Shown piece after piece: positions 28,513 through 39,027 of a stretch of DNA of 64,000 nt. Source of the DNA: Ustilago trichophora (lineage: Eukaryota > Basidiomycota > Ustilaginomycetes > Ustilaginales > Ustilaginaceae); assembly GCA_900323505.1 (NCBI GenBank), contig OOIN01000017.1, forward strand, positions 496,001-560,000, in the 5' to 3' direction. Below the pieces are notes generated by a model that saw only the letters and a list, made by a program, of their open reading frames with translations, did not search any database and had not been told where the DNA came from. Positions within the stretch are counted from its first letter, which is position 1, and each line of letters begins with the position of its first letter. A program made the translations under genes and the position numbers.

Positions 28513-31137
28513 ATGACAACCGACATCAACCCATACCTACAAACCATCCCCAAATCCGTCGTGGACACGACTCGAGCTCTCAAAACTTTCCCCAAGCTCG
28601 AAGCGGCTTTGCAGGAGCATGCTGCTGTCGCAGGCGACAAAAGCGAAGAGAGGAGGTCAGCGTTGGAGAAGAAGCTCAGGCCGGTGCTGACAGATGCTGG
28701 GGTCGGGAAGAAAGCTGTGCTCGAGATTGTCGAGGCATGCCTCGCTGTTCAGCTCGTACCTGCTGCACCAACGGCAAAGGAAGAAGCGCCGCAGAAACCA
28801 AGCTCAGCTTCAACGTCGAGCAAAGCTGTCTCTATTTCAGCAGCAACCACGGCCCCACCCAGCAGTGCAGTAACTAAGAGCGAGAAGGACACCCTCAAGA
28901 AAGGCAAAAAAGCCGAGCGAGCTTCCAAAACCACTGCCACTGTCAAGAAGTCCGCCAACTCTGACGACGAGCTCTCCCAAGCCGTAACCGCGAACCTCTA
29001 CATTGACAATCCAGATCCCAAAGTCCGCCTGATCACTGCTCTATCTCAAGAGTCTCGCTTCCACCTCGACTGCACCGACACCGGATCCCTCGAGATCGAC
29101 CTGAAATCAGTCACCTTGACCCTGGCGGGTCGGGAGCTTCTCTCGGATGCTCACCTGCGATTGAAAGCCGGCGTGCACTATGGGCTCATTGGTCGCAATG
29201 GCACTGGTAAATCGACCTTGCTCACGGCGATTGGGGAGAAGTTGATCCCAGGCTTACCCAGGACGCTCAAGATCTTGTTCGTCAGCCAACTGACCAATGC
29301 CCGAGCTGCGGATGAGGATCCGGAGGCGAGCGTGTTGAATGTGGTGATTCGGAGTGACGTAGAGCGCACACGTGCGGTGGAGGAATGCAAGTTGCTAAGT
29401 GGAGTATTGGAAGAAGGGAAAGAGGAGGAAGTCAGAGATGCTGTATTGAAGGTAAAACTCGAGAGGGCGAGGGAACGCTTGAGGGAGGCACGGAAGTTGG
29501 CGGTAAAATGGTCTGGTGCTCGAGGGCTCGGTGCTCGCAAAGACCTCCTCGTAGCAGAGAAGGAGTTTGAAGCTGCCGAGAACGCTGCCCTTCATCCACC
29601 CGCCATAACGATCCCCGATTCTGCTTCCATGTGGGGGACAGAAGCGGGCTCTTTCCTACTCGAAGCTCAAGCGCAACTCGACGACTTTGACGCGACATCC
29701 ACCGAAGCAAGGGCTCAAAAGATCCTTTTTGGACTTGGATTCTCCAACGAGCGCATCAATGCCCCCTACTCGTCCCTCTCTGGAGGATGGCGTTCCCGTG
29801 CTTCCCTCGCAAGTGCTTTGCTCCAACCAGCGCACATTCTTCTCCTCGACGAACCGGTCAACTACCTCGACCTGCCCGCGGTCCTCTTCGTACAACACTT
29901 CATCGCTTCGATCCCACATACCGTCGTCACCGTCTCCCACGATCGCGAATTTCTCGATTCCATCTCGGACTCGCTCATCATCCTACGCAAAGAAAAACTC
30001 TCCTACTTCGACGGCAACCTCACAACTTACGAACGAGAGTCTCGCCAAGATCGAATTCACAAGCTCAAACAGCAAGATTTACTGGATAAGAAAAAGGCCG
30101 CCGTGCAAAAGTCGATCGCAGACGCCGCAAAAGCAGCGAAGAAGAGCGGAGACGATAACAAGATGCGCATGGTCAAATCGAGACAGAAGAAATTGGACGA
30201 TCGATGGGGTCTAGAGGTGAACAGTAAGGGACACAGATTTAAGCTGAATAGAGATCTTGGTGGATATCATTTGACAAGTAGAGGTGGGGTAGAGTTGGAA
30301 GAGATGGACGAGAGGGTGAGGTTTTCGTTTGCTGATCCGGAGGGGTTGAGGTTTCCGGGGAGTTTGGTGCACCTGGATGGGGTGAGTGTGCGGTATGCCG
30401 GGAATGAGAAGGATACGATCCAGGGGGTTGGGTTGACGATTGGGCCTGGAGAACGGGTTGGTGTGGTGGGACCGAATGGTCATGGTAAGACCACGCTGCT
30501 GAATGCCATCGTTGGCAATCTGACGCCTTCCAAGGGCACTGTTGAGCGTCACCCAAAGGCAAGCATCGGAATCTACGCACAGCACACTTTGGAGCTGCTC
30601 TCCACGCTGCCTACAACCGCGCTGGCCCACTTTACCGAAAAATTTCCGGACTCAGGAGACGCAAACGCACGGTCGTTCCTAGGTCAACTCGGACTCAAAG
30701 GTCGTACAGCCGACACGATCCCTTTGACCGGTCTCAGTGGTGGGCAGCTGGTCCGACTAGGCCTGGCAGAAGTCATGTGGCCAAGTCCCGATCTGGTAAT
30801 CCTCGACGAGGTCACGACGCACTTGGATAGCGATACCATTGACGCACTCGTCGACGCACTGCAGGCCTACACTGGAGCGGTGCTCCTAGTCAGCCATGAT
30901 CGATACGCTGTCAAGCGGATCATTGAGCTCGCACCTGATCCCAACGCTGATGAAGATGATGCGACAGAGGCATTGCACGGCGATGACATTGATGATGATG
31001 ATGCGGGATTTGATGTGAAGAGGGCAGCAAAGGAACAGGGTAGGACATATCTGTTGCAAAACGGAACGTTGAAGAGGCTTGAAGGGGGAATGGACCAGTA
31101 TACGAATTCGGTCATCAAGCGTCTGGAAGATGTTTGA
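28513..31137 (+). CDS. ABC-F family ATPase (two ABC domains, no membrane domain)
   Basis: An 874-residue soluble ABC protein. After about 170 residues rich in Ala/Ser/Lys come two ATPase domains. Domain 1 has Walker A GRNGTGKST (from residue 227), signature LSGGWRSR (about 422) and Walker B ILLLDEPVNYLDLPA. Domain 2 has Walker A GPNGHGKTT (about 653), signature LSGGQLVRL (about 741) and Walker B LVILDEVTTHLD. Between them is the charged ABC-F linker, rich in Lys/Arg (about 510-570). Absence of membrane helices and the tandem layout define ABC-F proteins, which work on ribosomes (Gcn20, Arb1, New1). The first signature ends GGW rather than GGQ, and the second Walker B ends in DEVTTHLD where most have DEPTNHLD; both are tolerated in the family. 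I could not assign it to Gcn20, Arb1 or another branch. Confidence 0.9.
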   Translation: MTTDINPYLQTIPKSVVDTTRALKTFPKLEAALQEHAAVAGDKSEERRSALEKKLRPVLTDAGVGKKAVLEIVEACLAVQLVPAAPTAKEEAPQKPSSASTSSKAVSISAATTAPPSSAVTKSEKDTLKKGKKAERASKTTATVKKSANSDDELSQAVTANLYIDNPDPKVRLITALSQESRFHLDCTDTGSLEIDLKSVTLTLAGRELLSDAHLRLKAGVHYGLIGRNGTGKSTLLTAIGEKLIPGLPRTLKILFVSQLTNARAADEDPEASVLNVVIRSDVERTRAVEECKLLSGVLEEGKEEEVRDAVLKVKLERARERLREARKLAVKWSGARGLGARKDLLVAEKEFEAAENAALHPPAITIPDSASMWGTEAGSFLLEAQAQLDDFDATSTEARAQKILFGLGFSNERINAPYSSLSGGWRSRASLASALLQPAHILLLDEPVNYLDLPAVLFVQHFIASIPHTVVTVSHDREFLDSISDSLIILRKEKLSYFDGNLTTYERESRQDRIHKLKQQDLLDKKKAAVQKSIADAAKAAKKSGDDNKMRMVKSRQKKLDDRWGLEVNSKGHRFKLNRDLGGYHLTSRGGVELEEMDERVRFSFADPEGLRFPGSLVHLDGVSVRYAGNEKDTIQGVGLTIGPGERVGVVGPNGHGKTTLLNAIVGNLTPSKGTVERHPKASIGIYAQHTLELLSTLPTTALAHFTEKFPDSGDANARSFLGQLGLKGRTADTIPLTGLSGGQLVRLGLAEVMWPSPDLVILDEVTTHLDSDTIDALVDALQAYTGAVLLVSHDRYAVKRIIELAPDPNADEDDATEALHGDDIDDDDAGFDVKRAAKEQGRTYLLQNGTLKRLEGGMDQYTNSVIKRLEDV

Positions 31138-31419
31138 GATAGACACTCGGCTACTCGTAGGATTGCAATGCAGGCTTTCTCACAAGAATCTTTCTCGGTG
31201 TTTGTGGAGTCATGCGATACAATTTGTGGTCATAGAAGTAGATGGAGCTGTCAGATCGAGCTGATTAGGATATACAGGCGGTTGACCTGTGAAGACTTTC
31301 GAAACATTCGATGGCTCGAATGGACGCGCGGAGATCGTGCTTCTCTTGGTGGTGCGATGAGCTTCGTTAGGGGAGGGCAGCGTTTTGAGGTTTTACTGCG
31401 GATGCTTATTGGGATCGCT

Positions 31420-33186
31420 CTACGGGAAGAGGGGTTCTGAATGAGTGATATCCAAGACGACCTTTGGCATAATCTCTCGCAGCGTCCTTTCGTACTGCAC
31501 TGGGAAATCTCGCAGCTTCCTAAGCTCTATCATCTCGAGCGAGCGGCACCTCGCTGGATTTTCAACCTTGTAAGCTAAATTTTCCTCCATCGTGGTCAGC
31601 GGTGGCCATGCAGGTGCGATATCTTTCCGTTGCTCGGGCGTGAAAGCAGCTGATCGCATGTGATGGACAACAGGCTCGAGACGGTGCAAGGTCCATTCTC
31701 GTGCCTCAAATAGCGACATTCCATCCTTCAACTTGTTACGCATTGCGAGGATCTTGACGAGCCTCATTGCGTCAGGTAGCCATCCTGTCATAGTGAGACG
31801 CTGCAATTTGGGCAATGGAAAGTCGACTTTGGCTTGACCCATCGCCCCTTCCGTTATTCTTGGCATCAGGAGCAAAAGGATGATGTTTGGATTCGCTGAA
31901 ACGTCTAGAACGAGCTCCTCGAGAAACTGTAGGCCACGAAGGGCTATGACCCAGTCGTTCTGAACAGACTGACGATCGTGTAGCTTCATATCGATCTTTT
32001 GGAGCAAAGGGCCACTTGCGAGAATCCTTCCTAATTCCTCCGACCAAAAATCATGGTCATGCCCCTTGCCAACTTCCAGACGAAGAAGCTCTCGCAGCTC
32101 AGGAAACTCGAAGCGAAGATTTCGGTCCAGTCGAAATCCCTCCAATTTGACCAATTTGGTAAACGTCGCTTTAATGGGTAGCTTTCGCTCCCAGTAGCGG
32201 AGATGACTTTCGCGCTTAGCTGCTGCAGCAAGTATTTCGCTCGAAGGCCAATGAGGACCTACACTCCACTCCTCCAAGCAGTCGGCGATGCGCGACCAGG
32301 GCTCGTCATCTTGAGCCTCAATCGGGGTAAGAGTTTGGCCGGCAACAGGCTCGAGTCGCTTGGTGCTTTCTATGTATGGATTGTAATTTTCTAGCACACG
32401 AAGACAGCACATGTGCTTGGCAAGGCCTGGATGTCTTACTCTTGGATCACAGCTGAAGCGCTCCAGCAGAAAAGGAACATCAACGCTCTCGGGTGAGTCT
32501 TTGATGAGGCTGACTTTGACCTTCAGACTAGGAAAACTGTCGATTGGTATAGGTCGGGCGCATCGGACGTTCAAGGTGGTGAGCTTTGGACAATAGCGAT
32601 AAAGGAGGCTGTAGCATCTTTCCTGATCGAGTGCTGTGAGCTCGATAAAGGTCAGGCTGTGCGCTGAACGTCTCAGAACAGACAGTACAGGCACAAGCAA
32701 TTTATGCGGAAAGGGACCTCCAATCTGGACCTTTTCGAGAGAATGACCGGACTTTTGAGCGCATATCTTGATGTGTTGGAACCACTTTTCAGCTTGTGAG
32801 GGAGTCAGACTGGTGGCAATCATTGGGCCTTGCTTGATGTTGATTACGAGCTCTGTCCAGAGATGCTTTGTCAAGATGATATCGCGCCACGTGTTGCATG
32901 TTTGACTCATGATTAGCCGTTCGCCGACGTCAAGAAACTGAGCAATTCTGACGAGGAGCTCATTGGGTAGACGATTGATGTGACAGGGGATCAACAATTG
33001 AAGCTTGACGCGTTGAGTTTTGAGTCTATCTAGCCAGGTTTGCTGGACGGCATAGTTTAGATTGGTAGCAAGGATATCGGCGTCATCAAGGCACTTCCTG
33101 GCCTGATCGAGTCGTCCCTCTTCGATGAGCACCACGGCAGTGCGAAAATGAGAGGCGATATCATCTGAATGGAATCTTTTCATCAT
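31420..33186 (-). CDS. F-box protein with N-terminal TPR-like helices (paralogue 1)
   Basis: A 588-residue protein. Residues 1-65 form helices like a single TPR hairpin (RTAVVLIEEGRLDQARKCLD). An F-box follows at about 69-115 (INRLPNELLVRIAQFLDVGE, then SQTCNTWRDIILTKHLWTEL). The rest is leucine-rich with irregular LRR-like units. F-box proteins bring substrates to SCF ubiquitin ligases through Skp1. Its neighbour at 34178-36115 has the same order, the same strand, and related sequence around the F-box and in the last 30 residues (MIELRKLRDFPVQYERTLRE against RLELRRVVELPAHVEQALRS). I take the pair as a tandem duplication that has diverged widely. The N-terminal TPR part is shorter here than in the partner. 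Target unknown. Confidence 0.85.
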   Translation of the reverse strand: MMKRFHSDDIASHFRTAVVLIEEGRLDQARKCLDDADILATNLNYAVQQTWLDRLKTQRVKLQLLIPCHINRLPNELLVRIAQFLDVGERLIMSQTCNTWRDIILTKHLWTELVINIKQGPMIATSLTPSQAEKWFQHIKICAQKSGHSLEKVQIGGPFPHKLLVPVLSVLRRSAHSLTFIELTALDQERCYSLLYRYCPKLTTLNVRCARPIPIDSFPSLKVKVSLIKDSPESVDVPFLLERFSCDPRVRHPGLAKHMCCLRVLENYNPYIESTKRLEPVAGQTLTPIEAQDDEPWSRIADCLEEWSVGPHWPSSEILAAAAKRESHLRYWERKLPIKATFTKLVKLEGFRLDRNLRFEFPELRELLRLEVGKGHDHDFWSEELGRILASGPLLQKIDMKLHDRQSVQNDWVIALRGLQFLEELVLDVSANPNIILLLLMPRITEGAMGQAKVDFPLPKLQRLTMTGWLPDAMRLVKILAMRNKLKDGMSLFEAREWTLHRLEPVVHHMRSAAFTPEQRKDIAPAWPPLTTMEENLAYKVENPARCRSLEMIELRKLRDFPVQYERTLREIMPKVVLDITHSEPLFP

Positions 33187-34177
33187 GGTTGCCTCTCAGC
33201 TAAGGCTTGCGCGGTGGTTTGCAGAGAACAAATCATGCCAGCCTCTTAAGCAGCTTTATAAAGGCTTGTGCTACGGCGACAAGCCTACGAAGCCAGAACA
33301 ATGCGCACATCATCGTCTGAATTTTCGTCGCCACTGTATGCCGCAGCTTGACCATTGCGACTCCTGTTTGCAGTACCCCATCAGGCACCAAATGTTCTGT
33401 AGTGCCATCATCTGCGACTCAGCAGGAACGACAGCCTTGCATAAAAAGTATCACCGAGACTGTAGCGAGCGAGCGACCAATAAAAAGGGAGGCGCTAGAC
33501 CAATGTGCTGCTGTAGACTGGACACAATGCATATCATGCTCGCGTCTGTGCTCGATACCCAACCATTATTGATTCAAGAGCAACTTATGCTTTGTGCACG
33601 ATGCGCAGCCTTCATTTGCGCAATCTTAATCTTCTTTTTTTCGGCCTGGTCGCGGGCAGCATTCGGCGCTGCTATATTTCACAAATCTTGAGCGGCAACT
33701 CTATCCAAAGCATGGCAAACTTTGCTATCACGGGCTAAGCGCGTCATTGGAAATGTAATCTTTCGGAGACGGTCCGCGATTCAAAGTGACGGCTAAGCTT
33801 AAAGTTTGGCTTCATGCAGATGCAGATGTGGGCACAGATCTGAAGAGCAACAGCAAAGGACTTGTCATAAGTAGGCGGCTTTGTCGGAGAGTGAGATTCT
33901 TAGGAGGTCCGAAGAGGGCGAGATTCTGCACCTATTGGAGAGGCGAAGGGAGCCAATTATCCATACGATTCCATGGAAACACCGAATCTTGGGCAACAAT
34001 CAAGATGTGACTTCGAGCCAGAATTGCTTCGATTTAAATTGCGACAATGATTGTTGACATAGACGCGGCAGATGCAGATAGGATATGATGAGATGAAAAC
34101 AAATCGAACTAGACACGGCGTCATTGCGGTCGCCAAGAATGACCATCCAGATTGGAAACTCGGCAACCACAGCCAGG
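33187..34177. other. Intergenic region, 0.99 kb, between F-box paralogues
   Basis: It separates two tandem genes on the minus strand. The 168-codon plus-strand open frame beginning at 33185 is Cys-rich but lacks codon bias and any domain. No relic of a third copy was recognised by eye. Confidence 0.5.
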
Positions 34178-36115
34178 CTAGAGCGGGTCATACTCGAAGA
34201 GCAGCTCTCGAACGACAGATCTCAGTGCTTGCTCTACGTGTGCAGGAAGCTCAACAACACGACGCAACTCGAGTCTGTCGAGTGCACAACACCGCTGTAC
34301 TTGCTCTTGATCAAGGCAGGGTCCGTCTGTTCTCCTTGGCGACGATGGAGTTGGTTTGCTTGACGCTGTTCCCCGTTGAAAGGGTGAGATGCTCGGCGCT
34401 GCAGCGCTTTCTTGTGGATATCTGAGCCCTTCCGAGGCCAAGTGTCTTGCGGTCGGTAGATTTTGCCGATTTCGCAAGTGATGGCGAACTAGGATGGTGT
34501 GCGCGAGCTTTCTCAGGTCCGTCTTGCTCGAATACAAAACGAGATGCTGGAGCCTGGGAGATGGAAAGTCAAGTTGCTGTGTCCCGTGCTCATCCCTTTT
34601 TTCCTTAGGCAGCAACAGATCCGAAATGTAGTCTGTCGCCCCTGAGAAATCGAGCTCAAGGTATTCGAGATGCTGTAGGGCTCGGAACGCTTGTTGCATG
34701 TCGGGCGGAAGTCGAGTGTCGTTTACTTTGAGCCTTCGCAGCAATGGGCTTGTGTTGAGCATCCTTGTCAGCTCTGCCGCAGACCAGTCGTGAACAGAGG
34801 TAAGACCGGTGGACTTGATGTACAGCTCCTGCAATTGCGGACAGACCAGTCGGTATTCCTGAGTAAGCCAGAAGTTGTCCAGCTTACGAAGCTTTGGGCA
34901 TGGTACGTAAGCGATTAGGTGATCGTCACGGTCGTTCACATCAGACTTTGTGGTGTCCCAGCCATGTCCAGCATCCCACTCCTCCAAAGCGCGAAGACAA
35001 TTCAGGAACATCACATGATCGATTTTCGATGTAGATGGGAAGTGTCCCTGCAAAAAGCGTAGATTTCGCGCGTGGAGGCCCAGGGTCACAGCTTGAGCAC
35101 TATTGTCCAAGTTGCGAAAGATCTCCAGCTGGAATGGCTCGTTGGTTACCTCAGCGGACTCGTCGATGGGCTCATGACGACAAAGCTCTCGCACATGGTT
35201 GCCCTGAATGGTGATGTTGGAAGGCGGACGTAGCTCGAGAGACGTAAGTCGCGGGCAATATCGGTAGAGGAGCTGGTAGCACCTCTGCTGTTTCGAAGTC
35301 GGGATTGCGATGTGGACGAGCGTGGGTGCAGATGCTCGCAGAATGGAGAGCACTTTCTCCAGAAGCAATCCAGGAAACTGTCCCGAAAACTCGACTCTTT
35401 CGAGACCGTTGTTGCATCTGTTTGCGCACTTGATGATGTGGTCGAGCCACTCGGCAGCCTTGGACTCGGACAGACGTTTCGTCCGCATCTTGACAGTCAT
35501 CGACGTCCAAAGGCTGGGTGACGACGTGAGAATCTGATGCCATTTGCGGTTGGTCTGGCTCATGGATTTTCTGTCATCAGGTTTCAGGTGCTGGGCGACC
35601 TCGATGAGGATTTCGATCGGCAGACGGTCGATGGGGTGTTGGGAGGATGCAAACAACTTGTTGCGCTGCTTTCTAATCCTGCGCAGCCACAAGATCTTGA
35701 CAGACTGTTCCAACTTGTCAGCGATGGCCTCGGCTGCATCTAGGCAGCTTGCAGCTTGAGCTTGATGTCCAGCATTCTTGAGCATGGCGGCGGTGCGAAT
35801 GTAGGAAGCGGGGTCTGTGGGATCGATCTTGAGAGCGGCTCGGGCATCCTTGAGTGCTAGATCGTGGAGGTCCTTGTGGTGGTAGGCATGCGATCGAGCC
35901 CAGAGAATATTCTTGCGAGACTTGATGACGGTTTTGCTTGTCGTCTTGGAGCTAGCTTGCAGAGCCGCCGAGGCGACTGTAATGAGCTCGTCGTAGTCAA
36001 ACCCATCCAACGCCATGGAAACTTCCTTCTCCGCAAGAGTAAGTCGCACCTCGAGAGGATCGGCAGGCGACTTCTCATCTCGAGATTCTGGATGCGAAGT
36101 TGCGGCCTCTGGCAT
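34178..36115 (-). CDS. F-box protein with N-terminal TPR repeats (paralogue 2)
   Basis: A 645-residue protein. An N-terminal helical region (about 20-150) holds TPR-like units, clearest in LALKDARAALKIDPTDPASY. The F-box is at about 162-208 (IDRLPIEILIEVAQHLKPDD, SQTNRKWHQILTSSPSLWTS). A Leu-rich C-terminal half has LRR-like periodicity, and a short Pro/Ser-rich insert lies before the last 45 residues. TPR plus F-box plus LRR is the plan of the Pof3/Dia2 type of fungal F-box protein, although I do not claim orthology. It is the longer of two tandem paralogues. It is divergent from the xylitol dehydrogenase gene. Confidence 0.86.
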   Translation of the reverse strand: MPEAATSHPESRDEKSPADPLEVRLTLAEKEVSMALDGFDYDELITVASAALQASSKTTSKTVIKSRKNILWARSHAYHHKDLHDLALKDARAALKIDPTDPASYIRTAAMLKNAGHQAQAASCLDAAEAIADKLEQSVKILWLRRIRKQRNKLFASSQHPIDRLPIEILIEVAQHLKPDDRKSMSQTNRKWHQILTSSPSLWTSMTVKMRTKRLSESKAAEWLDHIIKCANRCNNGLERVEFSGQFPGLLLEKVLSILRASAPTLVHIAIPTSKQQRCYQLLYRYCPRLTSLELRPPSNITIQGNHVRELCRHEPIDESAEVTNEPFQLEIFRNLDNSAQAVTLGLHARNLRFLQGHFPSTSKIDHVMFLNCLRALEEWDAGHGWDTTKSDVNDRDDHLIAYVPCPKLRKLDNFWLTQEYRLVCPQLQELYIKSTGLTSVHDWSAAELTRMLNTSPLLRRLKVNDTRLPPDMQQAFRALQHLEYLELDFSGATDYISDLLLPKEKRDEHGTQQLDFPSPRLQHLVLYSSKTDLRKLAHTILVRHHLRNRQNLPTARHLASEGLRYPQESAAAPSISPFQRGTASSKPTPSSPRRTDGPCLDQEQVQRCCALDRLELRRVVELPAHVEQALRSVVRELLFEYDPL

Positions 36116-37298
36116 CTTGGCAATCCCGATGCGCCGAGGGTGAGATGCGTCGGAGAGTTAAAGTTTGATCGAAACTCCACGAAATGGAGATGGTGGTCGC
36201 ATGGTCGGTCGGTCTCGTTGCGATCTTAGAATGCAACCCAGCAGCAGCAGCCTTTCAGAGCATGGACAGAGGCTGAGTCGAGTTGTCAGTGCACTGAACG
36301 ACTGAAGAGGGGAAGGATGAAATGTCGAAGGACTGTATGGTGAGTTAGGGTTGAATCCTTTTTTTTCCCCCCGCTCGCAGAGCAGTCAGGGTCCAAGTGA
36401 CACTTTTTGGTGCTTTTCGGATCGCGGAAGCTATGAGACGTGACGCGACTCGGCACTTGGCTGAGCGAAAATCCTGCAGGAAGGCGCGAGCAGCCACAAT
36501 TGACCAACAATCAGGTTCGAGGTGCTGTCCAATGTATGATGCCTTCAAGTTGGGAAAGCTCACCCGACGAGCTGAATGATAGGCACGGGATAAAGCGCTG
36601 TTGTAGGCTCATCGTTCTTCCCACAGTGTGTCGGCTTGGAAGAGGCCTGCTGTCGCAGGCCAAACCTCACCACAGCGTGACAAAACGGAAAATGCCCACA
36701 ACGACATATGGCTGACCAACCAGACAAGGCTGGTTGCGAAAAGAGCCGGAAGTTCAAAGAAGAAGAGTTGTTAGTCGACGCGGAGAAAGTGGAATGTGAC
36801 AAGTTTGCCGGTGTGCGGGGTCAAAGAGAGCGGCGAAAAGATTGCCGACTGGCCGAGGAGTGAGTCGACCGGTAATCTCACCTCTGGTTTTGGTGCTGCT
36901 TATTTTTTTCTTCTTCTCGCTGTCTTGGAAAAAGAGTGGACCGTGCCTGTGTGCTGCTACTGTTGCATCATACGACACTCTTGTGAACAACAAGAAGGAT
37001 GCGGCTGCATTCCGACAAAAGCTGCACTCTTTCTGAAAAGCTGGAGAGTAGTTGGTTCCCCGCGAGTCCACATACACACGCACACGCACACGCACAGTCT
37101 GGCATCAGTTGTTCTCGGTCTTCTTCTTCTTCTCAAGAGTGGCAAGCCTGATTGCCGAGCATTTGGCCCTCCATAAAGAGCAAGCCTGAGATTTTTATCC
37201 TCCCCCATCTTTCTTGACTCCATCTATCTCCCTCCAAGCGTCGTCGCCATCTCCTCTTCTTTTCACATCCCAAGTACCCCATAGATTCGCCTGTCAAG
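36116..37298. other. Divergent intergenic region, 1.18 kb
   Basis: Upstream region of F-box paralogue 2 (minus) and xylitol dehydrogenase (plus). It contains a T/C homopolymer pair near 36358-36373, a CACACG repeat (37075-37096) and pyrimidine-rich DNA just before the dehydrogenase start. No supported gene. Confidence 0.5.
37075..37096. repeat. (CACACG)n short tandem repeat
   Basis: Three to four units of CACACG, about 200 bases before the xylitol dehydrogenase start codon. Confidence 0.8.
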
Positions 37299-38462
37299 AT
37301 GCCCGGAAAGGTCGCCCCCAACAACTCGCTCTCCACCGAGCCCGCCGAAGGCAATGTCTCGTTCGTCCTCCAAGAGATCGAGAACGTCTCGTTCGAGGAC
37401 CGTCCCGTTGTGGATCCCAAGCCTGGTCAGGTTCAGGTCAACATTCGTCAGACTGGTCTCTGCGCCTCGGACTGCCACTACCTCCACCACGGCCGTATCG
37501 GCGACTTTGTCGTTCGCAAGCCCATGGTTCTTGGTCACGAGTCGAGCGGTATCGTCACCGCCGTCGGTGAAGGTGTCACCACCCACAAGGTCGGTGATCG
37601 TGTTGCGCTCGAGCCTGGTGTTCCTTGCCGATCGTGCCATGTCTGCTTGAACGGTGACTACAACCAGTGCGCCGACCTCGAGTTTGCCGCCACTCCTCCT
37701 TATGATGGGACTCTTTGCACCTACTACAACATTCAGGCTGCCTTTGCCCACCACGTTCCCGACACCATGTCGCTCGAAGAAGCTTCGCTGATGGAGCCTC
37801 TCTCCGTGGCTGTCTACTCGGCTGCCATGCGCGGTCAGGTCAAAGCCATGGAAAACGTTCTCGTCTTCGGTGCTGGTCCCATTGGTCTCCTCAACGCTGC
37901 CGTCTGCAAGGCTTACTCTGCCAAGCGCGTCGTCGTTGTCGATGTTGTTGACAGCAAGCTTCAGTTCGCACAAGAATTCTGCGCCACATCCACCTTCAAG
38001 CCATCGCTCCCCAAGGAAGGCGAGTCCAAGATCGACTCGGCCGCGCGAAACGCTCAGGACCTCATCAAGTCGCTTGGCGACGACGTTGCCGCCCAGCAAG
38101 GTTTCGACCTCGTCCTCGAGTGCACCGGTGCCGAGCCCTGCATTCAGATGGGTATTCAGGCTCTCCGCCCCAAGGGTCGCTTCGTCCAGGTCGGCATGGG
38201 CAGGTCCGAAGTCGAGTTCCCCATCACCCGTGTCTGCGTCAAGGAGATCAACGTCACTGGCTCCTTCCGTTACGGTGCTGGCACTTACAAGACTTCGATC
38301 AACCTCGTCAGCACTGGTCTCATCGATGTCACAAAGATGGTCACACACCGCTTTCTCTTCAAGGACGCCATCAAGGCCTTTGAGGTCACAACCAAGGGCG
38401 TTGGCGAGGACGGAAAGACCGCCATCAAGGTCCAGATCAGCCAGGGCGAGGGCAAGCAGTAA
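37299..38462 (+). CDS. Xylitol/sorbitol dehydrogenase (zinc-dependent MDR family)
   Basis: A 387-residue zinc alcohol dehydrogenase of the polyol dehydrogenase group. Catalytic zinc ligands are seen as Cys55 (GLCASDCHYLHHG) and His80-Glu81 (VLGHESSG). The four structural-zinc cysteines are at 110, 113, 116 and 124 (CRSCHVCLNGDYNQC). The NAD-binding Rossmann motif is VFGAGPIGLL, and a DV pair follows at the end of the second strand, which favours NAD over NADP. The CHYLHHGRIGDFVV segment is typical of xylitol/sorbitol dehydrogenases, which oxidise xylitol to xylulose or sorbitol to fructose. An extra 20 residues (about 230-260, Lys/Ser/Asp-rich) precede DLVLECTGAEPC. Codon bias is very strong, and a 361-codon opposite-strand open frame is its shadow. 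The exact polyol is not decided. Confidence 0.92.
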   Translation: MPGKVAPNNSLSTEPAEGNVSFVLQEIENVSFEDRPVVDPKPGQVQVNIRQTGLCASDCHYLHHGRIGDFVVRKPMVLGHESSGIVTAVGEGVTTHKVGDRVALEPGVPCRSCHVCLNGDYNQCADLEFAATPPYDGTLCTYYNIQAAFAHHVPDTMSLEEASLMEPLSVAVYSAAMRGQVKAMENVLVFGAGPIGLLNAAVCKAYSAKRVVVVDVVDSKLQFAQEFCATSTFKPSLPKEGESKIDSAARNAQDLIKSLGDDVAAQQGFDLVLECTGAEPCIQMGIQALRPKGRFVQVGMGRSEVEFPITRVCVKEINVTGSFRYGAGTYKTSINLVSTGLIDVTKMVTHRFLFKDAIKAFEVTTKGVGEDGKTAIKVQISQGEGKQ

Positions 38463-39027
38463 AATATAGTTCTTCCCGTCTTTGCTCTTGTCTAACTTTG
38501 TAGCATTTCTTCTTGGATTCGGCTCTCACCCACTCATTTCTCATCTTGTGTAATATCCACGGACGTTCTCTTGTCATCTCAAAATGGTCCCTCTCGCTAT
38601 GCTCTCAGGACATGTGTGCAGACGTCAAGGGTTGTCAAGATTGCACGAACTAGGGTTGCAATTGTACGAGGTTTGAAGAATGCTAAGCTATGTGGAAAGG
38701 AATAGATGCAGAATCTAGTTCAACGGATGGATACCGCCGTTTTGAGTCGCCGCATGAATAGGAGTAACAACACCAGAAGTACTTCTGCGCCGCGGTAGAA
38801 AACTCTTTAATCCCTGAATTGCACCTCGAATCATCCATTGAAGCCATGGCAACACGAGTGCCCGGCACCATTTGAGCAACGCCGAGAGTAACAAGGTGAT
38901 TCTGTGCAACCTATAGAATACTTCCATATTCAAATGTCAGATCGAACATGGTCCAGAGTCGAAGCAAAAAGGGAAGGGGAAAAAAAAAGAAGTCCGAAGA
39001 AAAGCCAAGTCTTAAGTCTTGAGCAAA
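38463..39027. other. Convergent intergenic region, 0.57 kb
   Basis: This lies between the ends of the dehydrogenase and monooxygenase genes. It is A/T-rich around 38975-38995. I see no gene in it. Confidence 0.5.

Noticed and set aside
33185..33691. A Cys-rich 168-codon plus-strand frame between the F-box genes
   Set aside because: No signal peptide, domain or codon bias; Cys spacing is irregular. It starts inside the F-box gene's first codons.
37263..38348. A 361-codon open frame opposite the xylitol dehydrogenase gene
   Set aside because: Shadow of biased codons; no domain on that strand.
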